Source of the DNA: Pterobdella sp. o SKG-2022
Taxonomy: Eukaryota > Annelida > Clitellata > Hirudinida > Piscicolidae
NCBI GenBank assembly: GCA_964035795.1
Contig: OZ038320.1
Coordinates: 10,886,118 to 10,950,117, forward strand
DNA: 64,000 nt
Reading direction: 5' to 3'
Shown here: positions 12,001 through 24,100 of the stretch, piece after piece
Layout: each line of letters begins with the position of its first letter
Position numbering within the stretch: the stretch's first letter is position 1
Program-made: the position numbers and the translations under genes
Notes under the pieces: model-generated
Told to the model about the DNA's origin: nothing
What the model saw: only the letters and a program-made list of their open reading frames with translations
Databases searched by the model: none

Positions 12001-15000
12001 CTCTTCATAAACAGCTGCAAACTCCTCAAGGTGGTCCTCAGTCGTGTGTTGTTGTAGTGTTGACAAAGTGATTTGTATTATATATTGAAAAAATGACCCA
12101 TTAGTAGATATAATAGCAGCTATGTTTGCATTGTTTAATGTGGTATCAGTTGTGGTATTATGTCCTGTGATGTCAGTTAAGTAAGAACTGTGGTGATGAA
12201 TTAATATTTTATAAACACAAATGCTTGTAAATATGCCTGTAAAACAAATTATATTCATGAAGAAACTATATATATTTATAGTGATAAAAACATTTTGAAG
12301 ATTCAACAGTAGTCAGATATATAAGCCAAAATATTTACCTTAGAACCGAAGTGATGACGAAAGACATGAAGTTGAGATTGTAGAAATGAGGGTGGTTTTG
12401 AACTTCTGTAGTGCTCTTCGTCTTCTTGCTTGCATGGTTCTCCATCACGTGAGAACTTATATCCTGAAGCACCTTGAACAACTTCATGCCTCTCTCTATG
12501 TTCACTAATCTGTGCATTATATATTAACTATATTAGCTTATATTGTTGTACATACTCCAGTAACTGATGTTCATATCAGTTGGCCTAGGTTACTGATACT
12601 ACATAAAGCGTAATTTTAAAGTTAAAAAGCCTAATTAGAATATATAAAACCGCCCACTTCTTCATCATGAACTCCCTCTGCAGAAGCACACTGATGCTGC
12701 ATGCCACCAAATTTAACAAACTTGTGTTCCTTGCTTCACTCTCTGTGTCTGTGCCCTTGTCCTTGTGAGAGTTTTATATGTTTTTTAATAAATAAATTTT
12801 AAAATGAGTAATTGATATTGAAAACTAGTGATATAATATGAAAAATCATTTTCAGCTAATGATAAAACTACTTATTGGCAAATTTAAAAAAAAAATTACA
12901 TTAAGAACTGTTCAAAACGAAATCCCATTAAATCACTCACAAATTTCAAGTCCTCCAAGTCCATGTTGATCACTCTACTGGCCACAGTGTCATACAGCTT
13001 GGAGACTCGTTGCAGGATATCGTCATCATTTCCATCAATAACTTCACTGTTCTCATCCTCAATGTCATGACTTTTTTTGTAGTTGTTTGACATTTTCAAG
13101 ATGCTTTCCAATAACTCGCCCTATTTAATATCAAGTGTATATTAATTCAGTAATACATTTATTCAATAGTAACTTCTTAAAACATTCTGTATGTTTTTTT
13201 TGAAAGTTTTGCTTAGAAAATGAAAAAAAAAAACGCAAGTAAGTTAAAACATAAACCAAGTTATATTTACAAGCAGAAATCATACTGCCAAATATGAAAG
13301 ACAAACCAGAGGTTCAATCAAGTGGTGAGAGGCATTAAAACACTTGTTGAACTTCAAAGCAGGCTGAGTAGCACCATCACCACTGTAGTATAACATCAAC
13401 TGAGCGGTTCGATAAGATATTTAGTTATAACTTATATTGAACTTAAATTTAGCTAGTATAGCCTCTTATGATTTATATCAATTCAAACGAATGAATAAAC
13501 TTTAAATATGAACCACTCGACTAAATTCACTTCATGCTCAATATAACTCAATATAATACTAAGGTTTCTTACAGTGAATATTAAACATATAAGAACAAAC
13601 ATAGTCACCTGATCAAATAGAAGCTGCATGATTGGCTGAAACAAATGATCGTTCTTAACTGACACTTCTAATAAACCCTGTTAAAATACAAAAAAATTGC
13701 AAAAAATGCGCCATTGAAACTGAAAAGCCAAACAACAAAACCCCACTCACCTGGTATAGAATATGCTTGACAGCAGCATCAAACTCGAAGCACCTCTTGA
13801 GCACACCCAGCACCTCCATGCACAGAGCAGTGTTTTTCTCATTATCATTCTCACTTGTGTCAATGTGTGACTCAGCCATGATCTACAGAGGGTTGCATAT
13901 GATAACGTAGAATAGCCTAAATCAAATGGTGAGTCTAACGTACATTTGAAAAGTAATAACTTCATGATGTAAGTTAGAATTAAGAAAAGCTTCATGACTT
14001 AGATTAATAAATACTTTGTGCTTGTTTACCTCCCAAGAACAACTTAACAATTCATCATACATGAGATGACAAAAGCATAAAGATAATAAAATGAAAAAAC
14101 TTGGCTGGAATAGAAGCGTTGTGATTGGCTGGATAGGAGAGTACTGGCCAGAACTTTTGTGTTGGCCAGCAACAACAGAAAACCATGAATGCCTATTTTA
14201 CGGGCCTCTGTTTGCCTTTGTTAAGGCACAAATTGATTTTGTTTGGAAAAAAATTAAAGATAAAAAAATCCAGATTGAATAGTACCAAAAAAGATAGGAT
14301 TAATTTAATATGATTGAACACTAGTAAAATCAGAGGTGTATAACTATTTAAACGAAATTATTATTGACATCAACCCAGACAAGAAACGTTGATGCATTAA
14401 ACCCCCATGCAACGAGACCCACCTGGAGAAGAGTGCCTTCCTAAGCACCATGATGAGGGAGTGTTTGATGGATGAAGATGCCCTCACTACAGGCAGAAGG
14501 GAGGTGAGAATGGATCGGCATGTGGTGCTTGGTAGGTGCATAAAATAGTCAAATGTGTTACGAAACAAAGGGGAAATGTTGCTATAGTCTTTATTGTTTC
14601 CTATGAAATGACCTGATGTTCTAATGATCTCATAGAGAATGTCTGTGTAAAATTTAGGCATTCACAAGTCAAATAACAGATGTGACAAGAAAAATAAGTT
14701 TAGTTTATGGTAGGTTAATGCGATATTATGGTAATTTTAACAACGTTTTCAACGTAAAATTAAATGAAGTTAGACAACAAGGTTATCAAAAACTTAACTA
14801 TCATCATCATCATCATTTATCGTTTTTGTAGTTCAACATTGTGGGGTTGAAATTAACCTAACCCTAGTTGTTTTCAAAAAACCCATTTAGTTTAATCCTA
14901 ATGAATGAAACACATCATATAAATGAGAAGTTCTGACCAGTGTAGACTGTAACATTGTTAACTTTGACAACCACTCTGTTGATCAGCTGGTTCATGATGG

Positions 15001-18000
15001 ATGTGGCCACATTAACATGCACCTGTAAAGCACACTATTTAATGTCTCTATGTCGACAGTTTTTTGTTACTATTTTCATGTTTATCAATTTTTAGTACTA
15101 TGTTAGTGATATTGTAAATAATTTGAAACAGTGAAAATGTTGAATATAAAATTGATTGGATTACTTCACAATACGAGCTAAAAAATAAGCTTTCTATACC
15201 TTAAAAAACAACTACTATGGTCTTTATACACTTCCTAACGTTTAATGATAAATTCATTAAAAATTATTTTTTGGTTCTCAAAAATATATTTAAAAATTTC
15301 ACACATTTGATGTCTTTGATGAATAACATAAATAAAGATATATCATTAAAAACATAAAACCTTGGAGCACTCTTTAAGAATATCTGATGCTAAAGAATTC
15401 CGAGTATTGGTCAATGAAGAGGTTTTAGAATTAAGGTTAGTTTTGGAAGGGTTTTTGTAAGACTCAATGAAGTGGAAAGACAATGCTATCAAGCCATCCA
15501 TCACACTATCCCAACTTTTAAGACTGTGGATTGAACACAGTATATTTATTTTGTAGATACAATCAAACTAATAAAAATATAACCTTTTTTTAACAGCCTG
15601 CATAAAATTTGCGGTGTTGTGTTTGATATCATTATCATCACCTTCATCGTTCCACCATACCCCCCTCCATAGTTCTCCACCCAATACAGCATCCGTCAAC
15701 ACATCCAGCACCTTGTTAAACGTGAAGTCAATTGTATAATACTACTTGTATAGCGACAAGTAAATTGAAGCACTTAATGTAATTTAATGCGGTATCTATA
15801 AAACGCTTTTCCTTATAGGTCAAAGAACTTGCTCCAAATTTAATTTAGCGAAAACACACTGTGAAACAGGTGCTGATTGTCGGCCCACGCGGGATCGAAC
15901 CCGATAAGTTCAAATAATTGGTCTAATGCTCTACCAGCTGTGCTATACCAACGACAAATTAATAATTGAAAATAATTTAGTATACATTTGCAATGATGTA
16001 TAGCCTAAAGTATCAAAATAAAAACCAATAAACTGGGATTTAATATAAACATATCAACATAATATATCCTTTAACACCCTGAGGTGCAGTAATCAATGAT
16101 TAATTTTTCCTATTACCTTTCAAAAATAACATACAACCATGATCCTAATAGATCAACTCACTTCTTTTTGTGAGATATGCATCTTGTCAAGAGAAAGCGC
16201 TAGTGAGATGAGGAATGGAGAAGATACAATGTGGCTGGACCCCATGTGACACAACTGAACACACCATTGTCTTACATTATTACATTGAAAAACAACTGAC
16301 TATCAGAAAATTAATAAGGTAAATAAAAAATAACTTCATATTTACATTGTAATTAATTATAATGAGTATTAATGTAATGTAATGCGGTATTTATAAAGCG
16401 CTTTTCCTTATAGATCAAAGCGCTTGCTACAAATTTAATGTAGCGAAAACAAACTGTGGAACAGGTGCTAATTGTCGACCCGCGCGGAATCGAACCCGGT
16501 AACCTTAGACAATTAGTCTAATGCTCAACCATTGAGCTATAGGGGCCGACGAATCTATGTGACTATGCAAATTTGAACACTCAATGACGACTATTACTGA
16601 ATACTTTTAAATTATAAGCTTGTTTTATACAGTTTAATCATAAAAAATAATTTCTTTTTTGAAAGAAAAAAGCGTCACTAGACCTACATAACATTTTCTT
16701 CAGACGATATAACAATAGAATTTGATTATACCTTGAGGTATTTGAAAATTTCTAAAGCCAGTTTGTGGTTCTGAGATGCAGCTGTTTTGACATGATATAA
16801 GCAGGTGCTTTCTACTTTTTCCAAATCATCTTCTTTTCTGTCATTATTTCAATTATTTGAGTTTACGATATCAATATAGTTTATAAAAAAATGGCCTGTA
16901 AAAAAGTATCAATTTAATATTCAATTATCATTCATTAATTAAGCAAAGTTTTAATGCTGAAAATTATGTGTTTATTAATTGAAATGCATAAGTTCTGCAT
17001 CAACCTTTCAGTGCCACTGAACATTTTGACAATAGCAACCACTATCAAACTTCTGCATCCCTGCATGTCAATATCAATGCGATTATAGATAGATACCAAG
17101 ATTTTAAAGTCATTTTTTCCACTATATTGAAGTTAGTAAATTTAATTTAATCAAAAAAACACTGAAATTTTATATACTGCTACTTATTTGACATTTATTT
17201 ATACAACATTGAAACAATATAATAATACTCTTTGCATAAAAATATTTATATTACATAACGCTAAACACAATAATGGAGGTTTAATATAACATTTTAATAA
17301 CTAATCCTGTTGTTTCAAACCTTATAAGTTATCAGTAAAAGTTGATGGATAATTTCTGGCAGATCATTCACATCAGCATACTTTGAAACTTTAACAAATG
17401 TTATCATGATTTTATTCAATTCATTGGGGGATAATTGAAGTTCCCTTATGACAGACGCCATATTCAAAAGGCATTTGGGAGACCACCTTGAAGGGGTAAC
17501 GAATAAGAAAATATTATCTTTTAATAATAGAATACTTTATCTAGTTACTGTAATAATGATTATTTGGATGGTGATAAAAAATAAATTTAATTCAAGGTCA
17601 AATTCAATTTGAATAAATGAAATATAAAATTAATTTCAAATAAATTCAAATATCTGAAAACACTTTGTATAAATCTTTTATAATAAAAGGTATGAATAAT
17701 GATTATTTCAAGCTCATATACATGAAGTTATAAATTATGTGTAAACACAAAAATCAATCAATCAAATCCTTTTTATAGCTTGTTTTTCTCTACCAAGTCT
17801 AGAAAGAAGAGTAAGAATGAACGCTATCATTCGCTTTAACGTTGCACATCCAGCTCGTTTCATTTAAGGTGGTTCATTGCGGATACTGTTACAGCCCATG
17901 TTTCAGCAGCATGCAACATAGAGCATATGACAAAGATTTAAGAGATACGACCTCTGATCAATAAAGATAGATGGTGATTAGTAAGAAGAGGATGAAGTTG

Positions 18001-19697
18001 GCGAAACTTACCCAAGGGACCCTTACAAAGTGCTATTGAAGCAAGCTCACATCAACCACCTGCAGATAACATATTCCCAAGATAGCAGAAGTCTAAAACA
18101 ACTTCCAGGGTTTCATCACCAACCATGACTTCATTAATCTGCCAACAACAAACGAAACTGTACCAAAGCAGCAAGCACATTTGAAGCCAAGATCAGAGGC
18201 CAAGGAGCCTTTTACACCACTGCATTTCATGTGCACTCATTGCCTGCAACCACCACAATAAATAGCATTTTTATCCTCACCTGTTTGGCATACAAAACAA
18301 GAATATTTTCCAGATTTTTTCAACACATCAAGGTTCAAAACAGAAATCATAAGCTTTGTCTTGCCCATATTCCCCCACAATCCTTTATTCTACATCTCTG
18401 ACCTCTAAGTTTTCAACTTCTTGAAAAGTTCATCCATAGACTGAGCATTCACCATAAAGTCATAAACATATAAGTCCCTCAAGGGCAATCTGTACAAAAC
18501 TTCAGAGAGCTTCCAGCACAAAGTAATGAGAAATATTTATTTTTTTAAATAAAAATATTCAAAATACAATAACATATATTTAGTTATAATGCAGAATATT
18601 TTTTATATAAGATTAAGTAAATGAATGATGAAGAGTTAAATAAATGATGATCATGAATACAAACTTAATAGAGCAAATATTATCAATAGTTCTGCTTTTG
18701 TATTCATTGCCATCCATACAAGCTCCTTTCAAAGTCAAATACTGAGTTCCCAACACATTCAACAACTTTGGTAACAAATCTAAAGCTCTTTTTTTAAAAA
18801 AATAATTTTAAAATTAGGTTAATATTTCTAGTAATTTATTATATTTAATAATACAAGTTTTTATTAGCATAATGAAATGGATTGACTTATGATAATGTGT
18901 AGTATACTCTGAAGACTATTACTTGAAACTGAAAGCTTTGTCATTGCTGATGATTAGCAACAAATCCTCCACTAAGTCTACACAGCCTTCAGCATTCAAT
19001 GTGTCAAGCTTGTATAAATAATAAATTTAATTATCAATGGTATCTTTATGAAAAAGTTGCAAACTTCTCTGTTTAGAATATTAAGGATGTCAAAGAGTAG
19101 TTGTGATTGTAGGTTTTGAAATGTTATTAGATCCAACATTTTCAAAAATATCGGAAGTTTTTTTTTCTGATAATTTCCATTCATCTTCAAATTTTGGAAT
19201 CCTTGTTATGGAAAATATTTTTAGACAACAAAATTTATACTGAACATAATGACGAAATTTTCAATGAAAACCTGATACCATTGAAAAGTGCCGATAATAA
19301 TTTGCAAATATCTTGATTTTTAAAATTATTTGTTTTTTCAAACATTGTTACTATCTGAATAAAGCAAAATATAAAGAAGTTATTATTATAATAGAGATTT
19401 GCCTATTTCTGTAAAAAACAGCAAAAAGATCAAACAACACACATCATCTCCGGTGGCATTTTTAACAATTTCTTTTATTTCATCGTACTTTTTTCTTTCA
19501 TACAATTCAATTAATTTAGTTTCCATTTTATTAGCTAAAGATTGAACTTGCCGCTATAAATGAAAAGGAAACTTATACGAGAACGAAACTATCTCAAAAT
19601 TTTGTTTTTTATATGTACTGAATAATTTTGGTTCGAAAAAGGTGTGTTATAACTATAATTTGAATTCAATTTTTCCATATAAAAAACAATTTACCAT
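6036..19697 (-). CDS. FANCI: Fanconi anemia group I protein (FANCI), complete
   Basis: FANCI pairs with FANCD2 on DNA and is monoubiquitinated and phosphorylated during interstrand crosslink repair in the nucleus. I traced 33 exons: 19697-19695 (ATG only), 19553-19443, 19354-19279, 19201-19065, 19008-18923, 18787-18665, 17486-17321, 17060-17005, 16837-16732, 16254-16162, 15711-15584, 15523-15361, 15022-14938, 14642-14423, 14215-14071, 13882-13751, 13677-13609, 13399-13307, 13120-12941, 12761-12658, 12509-12339, 12187-11993, 10489-10242, 10013-9931, 9352-9175, 8917-8824, 8745-8712, 8566-8374, 7483-7287, 7066-6938, 6577-6497, 6412-6314, 6257-6036. They sum to 4,200 nt (1,399 aa; human about 1,328) with every phase matching. 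Landmarks: N-terminal QSLANKMETKL; LPEIIHQLLLI; SLIMVLRKALF; EARKIGIHGFLLLL holding the presumed ubiquitin-acceptor Lys524; three following SQ sites (547, 549, 555); C-terminal SVPNLIF...KVNLMVHFKLSTSRDF, then an acidic/basic tail. The one-codon first exon and the donor at 14071 are inferences. Confidence 0.93.
6721..6787 (+). ncRNA. Hammerhead-ribozyme-like motif (degenerate, tentative)
   Basis: The plus strand reads CTGATGAG, then GATAC-ATAAA-GTATC, then TCGAAG: the conserved CUGAUGA core, a perfect 5-bp stem II and GAA. A weak stem III (GATTT with AGAGTT, mostly wobble pairs) and a bulged stem I (AGC with GCT) can be drawn, with UUC as the cleavage triplet. The A after GAA is G, and a U is bulged beside stem II, so activity is doubtful. 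It sits antisense in a FANCI intron (between exons 6938-7066 and 6497-6577). Confidence 0.3.
9465..9835 (+). repeat. Interspersed repeat module A, near full copy
   Basis: About 350 bp beginning with the folding CTGTACATG...CCAGTAACTGG...GACAGCAGTC core, then GGGCAGTTTGCCTTG, CCAAGCCAAA and TATCCAGGTTATAACAGG blocks. A reverse-orientation copy lies at 11600-11965 and a third, plus, at 31622-31885. It occupies the FANCI intron between 9353 and 9930. No coding capacity is seen. Confidence 0.75.
10594..11474 (+). mobile_element. Penelope-like GIY-YIG relic bounded by inverted repeats
   Basis: Two nearly identical arms of about 127 bp in opposite orientation (roughly 10594-10722 and 11345-11474) enclose a broken GIY-YIG coding segment. 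Each arm carries TCATAAAACGTTAGCG and CGATAAGTTTAGCC or its complement. The element lies in the FANCI intron between exons 11993-12187 and 10242-10489. Related arms without the ORF occur near 1.0, 24.7 and 31.3 kb, so the arm itself is a dispersed module. Confidence 0.75.
10719..11179 (+). pseudogene. GIY-YIG endonuclease domain of a Penelope-like retroelement, broken
   Basis: The translation has the GIY-YIG signature GVYKLTCSC...SYIGQT, the catalytic-type Arg in KTRMKQHK and a following SGISKHAR block, then, after a stop/frameshift near 10970, the typical C-terminal piece PEILQIEKEI...LLVRESLEI...AWDLILKDL. In the Penelope-like family this domain follows the reverse transcriptase and nicks target DNA. 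No reverse transcriptase is present here, so this is only the 3' end of an ORF. The frame before the break begins near 10719, immediately inside the left arm. Confidence 0.8.
11600..11965 (-). repeat. Interspersed repeat module A, inverted copy
   Basis: This is the reverse complement of the 9465-9835 copy over its whole length, with scattered substitutions; shared blocks include CCTGTTATAACCTGGATA and GGCAAGGCAAACTGCCCA. Together the two copies and the GIY-YIG relic form a nested inverted layout, although FANCI exons 9931-10013 and 10242-10489 also lie between the copies. Confidence 0.75.
12532..12605 (+). repeat. Short copy of module A core
   Basis: The run TTGTTGTACATACTCCAGTA...CAGTTGGCCTA matches the start of module A and its flank at 1176-1260. 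It lies in a FANCI intron. Confidence 0.55.
15770..15960 (-). mobile_element. tRNA-derived SINE, copy 1
   Basis: On the minus strand a tRNA-like head carries an A-box-like stretch (TAGCACAGCTGG) and a B box (GGTTCGATCCC), followed by a body containing GCACCTGTTTC and a tail with two GCG-type half-sites ending near a TTACATT simple repeat. It lies in the FANCI intron just after exon 16254-16162, in the same orientation as FANCI. Confidence 0.75.
16355..16552 (-). mobile_element. tRNA-derived SINE, copy 2
   Basis: A better preserved copy of the same family. The head reads as a near-complete tRNA cloverleaf with A box TAGCTCAATGG, a loop CTAATTG (anticodon position AAT, Ile-like) and B box GGTTCGATTCC. 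The tail AAGCGCTTTGATCTATAAGG then AAAGCGCTTTATAAAT resembles the 3' end of L2-type LINEs. It lies in the FANCI intron just before exon 16254-16162, so the two SINEs flank that 93-nt exon. Confidence 0.85.
17790..18540 (-). mobile_element. LINE reverse-transcriptase 3' relic with zinc-finger segment
   Basis: Minus-strand translation in pieces gives the late RT region (RDLYVYDFMVNAQSMDELF, then a GNMGKTKLM-type block), a Cys-rich CFVCQTGED...CGGC...HMKCSGVKG finger, and LEVVLDFCYLGNMLSAGGGC followed by ELASIAL. This arrangement is common in invertebrate non-LTR elements. Stops and frame changes break it, and the catalytic YADD-type motif is altered. It sits in a FANCI intron in the FANCI orientation. 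Confidence 0.7.
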
Positions 19698-21129
19698 ACT
19701 TGTGCATAGAAACTGAACATAATTTTTGCTGAAATATAGTATTATAAAAGATTTAAAGTGTTATTGCTGTTGAAAGCTTCCAATTCTAAAAAGAATGCCT
19801 TATTTTTTCTGCTTTTGAAAACGACTTATTCATAAAATCTGCTCATCAGATAAATTTACAAACTCTCTATGTCCGTTAACTTGGGTTTCTCGGTTCTCCA
19901 GCCAGTTTTTTCATACTTTCTTCTAACTCGTTTTTTCGGCACAGAATTCCACATTTACTAGAATTAGTTTGAATTCTCATATGTCTGTTATTATATAGAT
20001 TATTTTTCAGGCTTTTTGTGTTCTTATGGAACTCTTATGATAAATAACAGACTTTTTTTTCATATAATCTTAGTTAAATGTTTTGTTTATTTGGTTATTT
20101 TTGCATAGTTTTTTTTTTCAAATTGTCATTTTCAAGACAACTTACATTACCTTACATTGCATTCAAAGTTCATAACATTGAGTGGTCTAGAAACTTCTGA
20201 TGCCACTATAATCATACTCGTAATTGATTTGATTTGATTTTGATACTTGTTTGAGAGTTTAGAGTAGCAATGGCGCTTGGTTCTTTGTTGATTACTTTGT
20301 TATAGTTTAAATAAAAGTTAATCTCCGCCATAAATGATTTCGTGAAGGGGTTTTAAGACAGTTGTTTAGAAATAAGGGGTTTTTTTATTTTATTGCTTTG
20401 TGAAGTCATATATGAAAGTATTTTAAAATAACGATCCCATTGCGAAACACTGACGATTTTTTGAGTTTTCGTTATAACGGTTGCTAAGCTTTGCCCATGA
20501 AGGGGTTTTAACCTCAAAAGTTTAAAGGGTTTCATGACATTTTATAAAAAATGTATTAAATTTTTTTGACCTATCAGTAGAAAAACAATGATATATCAAT
20601 GGTAAAATTATACAATGGTTTTTATTGAAAAAACAATTAAATTTATAAATAAAAGTAAAATAGTCGTAATATTTTCTACTAATGCGTTATAACTTCTTGT
20701 GGTAAAAAATTTTTTGTTTCGTTTTAGTTTTTGGGGCACATAAGTTAAATTGAATTGGCATCGAAGCTCTCATTATCAAATAAATTTAACATCGACCAAG
20801 GTTAATGTACCATACTAAAATTCCAAAAATGAATTATTTAAAGATAAATTTGGAATTTTCCTATTAAAATTTCAAATTAATTTTTTTTTCAAAATAAATA
20901 ATAATAAGGTTGTATTAATACGTACATACGATGTCTCTAAAAATATTGTATTAAATATAGCCTAAAACAATAGATGAGAAAAACGCGAATGAAAATTATA
21001 CGAAAAAATAAACTCAAACAATAAAATAAATGTTTCAACAATAATTACTTACATGAAACGTTCAAAAATTATGATAACAAATTAGTAATCCGGTCTCTTA
21101 AACAATCCCCATCCTAATGTGATTCGGTT
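19698..21129. other. FANCI 5' flank / protease 3' flank, no gene seen
   Basis: AT-rich sequence between the FANCI start codon and the protease stop codon, both genes on the minus strand. It should hold the FANCI 5' UTR and promoter and the protease 3' UTR. A short match to module B arms (ACATACGATGTCTCTAAAAA) is at about 20920-20960. The reading frames here are short and have no family resemblance. Confidence 0.4.
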
Positions 21130-24100
21130 TTATTTCTTCCACATCAACCTTTTCATTTCTTTTTCAATCCAGTCTAGGTAGCTGCAAAATATTTAATATT
21201 TTGATATATAAACAAAAAAAACTATATATTTTTGTAAAGAATATTAAACCATGGAATCATAATTACACAATCGCCATAAATCTTTGAAATTTTCACATGC
21301 AATTATACTCACTTTGCTACGTTCACAACTACGCCAGTTTGACATAACCTGTAGTCATTCTTTCCATACTCTTCCCCATTGACATTATACACATAGCTAT
21401 GAATCCCCACTAGAAACCATCGGCCGTCATCATTCATGCAACTGAATGGACCTCCACTATCACCCTGCAAGTATTGGTCCGTGTGCATTTATAAATTTAT
21501 TTATAATATATAATTGACGATTACCTTTTAAAAAGGTTTTTTGAAATTTGATTCCTAACAAAATCATCGTAAGTAGTTCCAAATAGCTCTCTAATGCGGA
21601 ATCAAAGCCGGTACCTTACAATAACTTGTCTAATGTTTCACAATCATTGGCAGATCATACTAAAAGTTTGCTGAAGAACCACCACACTTTGGTAGAACGA
21701 CTAAAAAAGCCAATCATGAACTAAGTCATAAAAGCGTGGACTTGATAAGAATACTTTTTTTAAATTTCATTCCAAAATGTTGAAAAACTTATGAGTTCAT
21801 CAAACTTGTTTTAAAAAGTAGTTGGTTTTAATAATGCTGATTATTTCATTCTAATAAATGAAAATTCTGTTCTACAACAACCCTATTTGCTATTTATTTA
21901 TTTGCATCACTTATTTATAATGGTTCATATCGCTATTTTTGAGGGTTTTGATGAATTGAGGTTAGCCAATCGAGTTGTTTAAACCCAAAACTAGAGTAGC
22001 AGACAAGTTCTGTTTGTTTCAATAATTTCCTGTATAGAAAGTATCTTTAATGCTGCTTTAATGAGCAGAGAGATGAATGAAAACAAGGAATATTATGCAA
22101 GTTCAACTATATCTATATTGAAAATTATGAAAAATGGTAAAACTAACGAAACAAATATTATTTCTATCGATTCCAGGGATAGATCCCACACACAGGTTAC
22201 TGAAGTAGCCCGACATTTTTTGCATACTGGCACATTCTTTTTGAGAGTAGATGTTCAGTCGAGTCTGTAAGAGGTTATCGAGGAATAAATCTGTATGGAG
22301 TGTGAGCTTAGTGTCATTATGGCGTAGTTTTATGAATATTTATATTAATTAATGTAATGCGTTATTTATAAAGCACTTTTCCTTATAGATCAAAGCGCTT
22401 GCAACGAATTTAATGTAGCAAAAACACACTGTGGAACAAGTAGATTAACATGAAAAATAGCCTCATGGAGTGCTTTCTATTTTTGAAAAATACATAAACA
22501 TCAGTTTTTTTATTATCTACAAACATTATAAATTAGTATTTATATAGCGCTTTACTTTAGAGTTCAAAAGCGCTTTCTACAAATTCAATCTAGTATCAGT
22601 AATCAAATTTTATATTCAACTTTATAGGATGTAGTTTGATAAGTCTGAAATGATTATAAAGCCACCTTTTCCAGCTTTGCCAAGACCAGTCGAAACGCAA
22701 TATTTATAGTGGTTTCTGGGCTCTTGGATGGCCGATAAGCAGATGCTGTTGATGTCATTGCTGAAAACGACCTTTGAAATAATTTAATAGATTTTTAAAA
22801 TTCAGTATGGTTTAATAGATATTTTCTAAATTTAATCTAATTTATTATGTATTTTTAAAAATTTTGAAATTTATTTTATATTGTTTAAATTATAAGTATA
22901 TTAATATAATTTATATATATAAATATTTTACTATAATTTATATGTATGTTAGTAACCAATATAATTTATAAAAGATAATTTTTTTTCATTTCAATAATGT
23001 TTATGTCTTGAAAAAATATTGAACGAAGTTTATTCTCATTGATTAGAAAGTGTTCATGGAAACTCATTTTTCCAAATAATCAGAGATTGGTAATAATATC
23101 GAGGTTTTGGGATTTTGAATAGTTGAGTGATTTATGCTTTTGATTTCGTATGCAAAATAGTCAATATAATTGTTTAGTCAAATTATTTTACTTTTTTGGT
23201 GAGTTTGAGCAAAGCCAAATCATTGAGATCTTGTCTTGTTGAAAAGTTTTGATGGACACTCAAGTTTTGTACGAAGAAATCTTGCTTGCTTGGGTCGTCT
23301 AATCGCACCATGCCCATACTTAATTTTATGCCGGATGGATCCCTGAAGTTTAAAGTAGAGTGTAATGGTTTTGATCAAAAGATGTGTGGAGACGTGCTTG
23401 TGACATATCAAAAATTATTTATAAGTATGATTGAGATGTTAATTTTCATAGTAGCTATATAGATAAGCAGTTGTTCTTAAAGGGAAGGGAAATCTTGTTT
23501 ATGAAGAGTCAGTATAAATTACCACAATAAAATTTTATCAGTCATTAAATGGACATCATAAAATATAAATTTTAGCAAGTTTTGTTTAAACGTGAGAAAA
23601 TGATGGAATTAAAATCTTATTGAAATACCCACACAATTTTATTGTCAAATTTAACACAATGAGCCGCAGTCAAAACGAATTCCTCGCTTATCAACACAGC
23701 ACCGCAAGAAGAACCCTGAATCTGCAAGCATTATTTCCCCATTCAATTCTCATTTCAAACAAACTCCACCAAATTCAAACATAAACTTTTAGGTCAATGC
23801 GAATAAATTAAAGAGTTATCCTATAATTTCTTTAAATAATCAATAATATTTTTTGAAAACAAATTTATTCAAAAAAATTAGCTGAAATTTTCGTTGAGTA
23901 AAATCTTATAATAATTCATTAAAAAAAATAAAAGAATATAAGGCCCCAAATCTGCTACCTTCATGTCAACGTGCCAAGGCCAGGCTCCCTTCACTGCCTT
24001 GAAACCATTGATGATGTACTGACCGTAATTTCTGCCTTTAGCTCTAGTCCCGCATTCTGATTGTTAAATTTCTAAATTAATATGTAGAATTACTTTTTTA

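Noticed and set aside
16480..16552. A tRNA gene (Ile-like)
   Set aside because: The cloverleaf continues into a SINE body and tail, has weak acceptor pairing, and a second diverged copy lies 600 bp away.
22061..22270. Plus-strand 69-codon open frame
   Set aside because: Antisense to protease exon 22290-22148, which is needed to link the phases before the GDSGGP exon.
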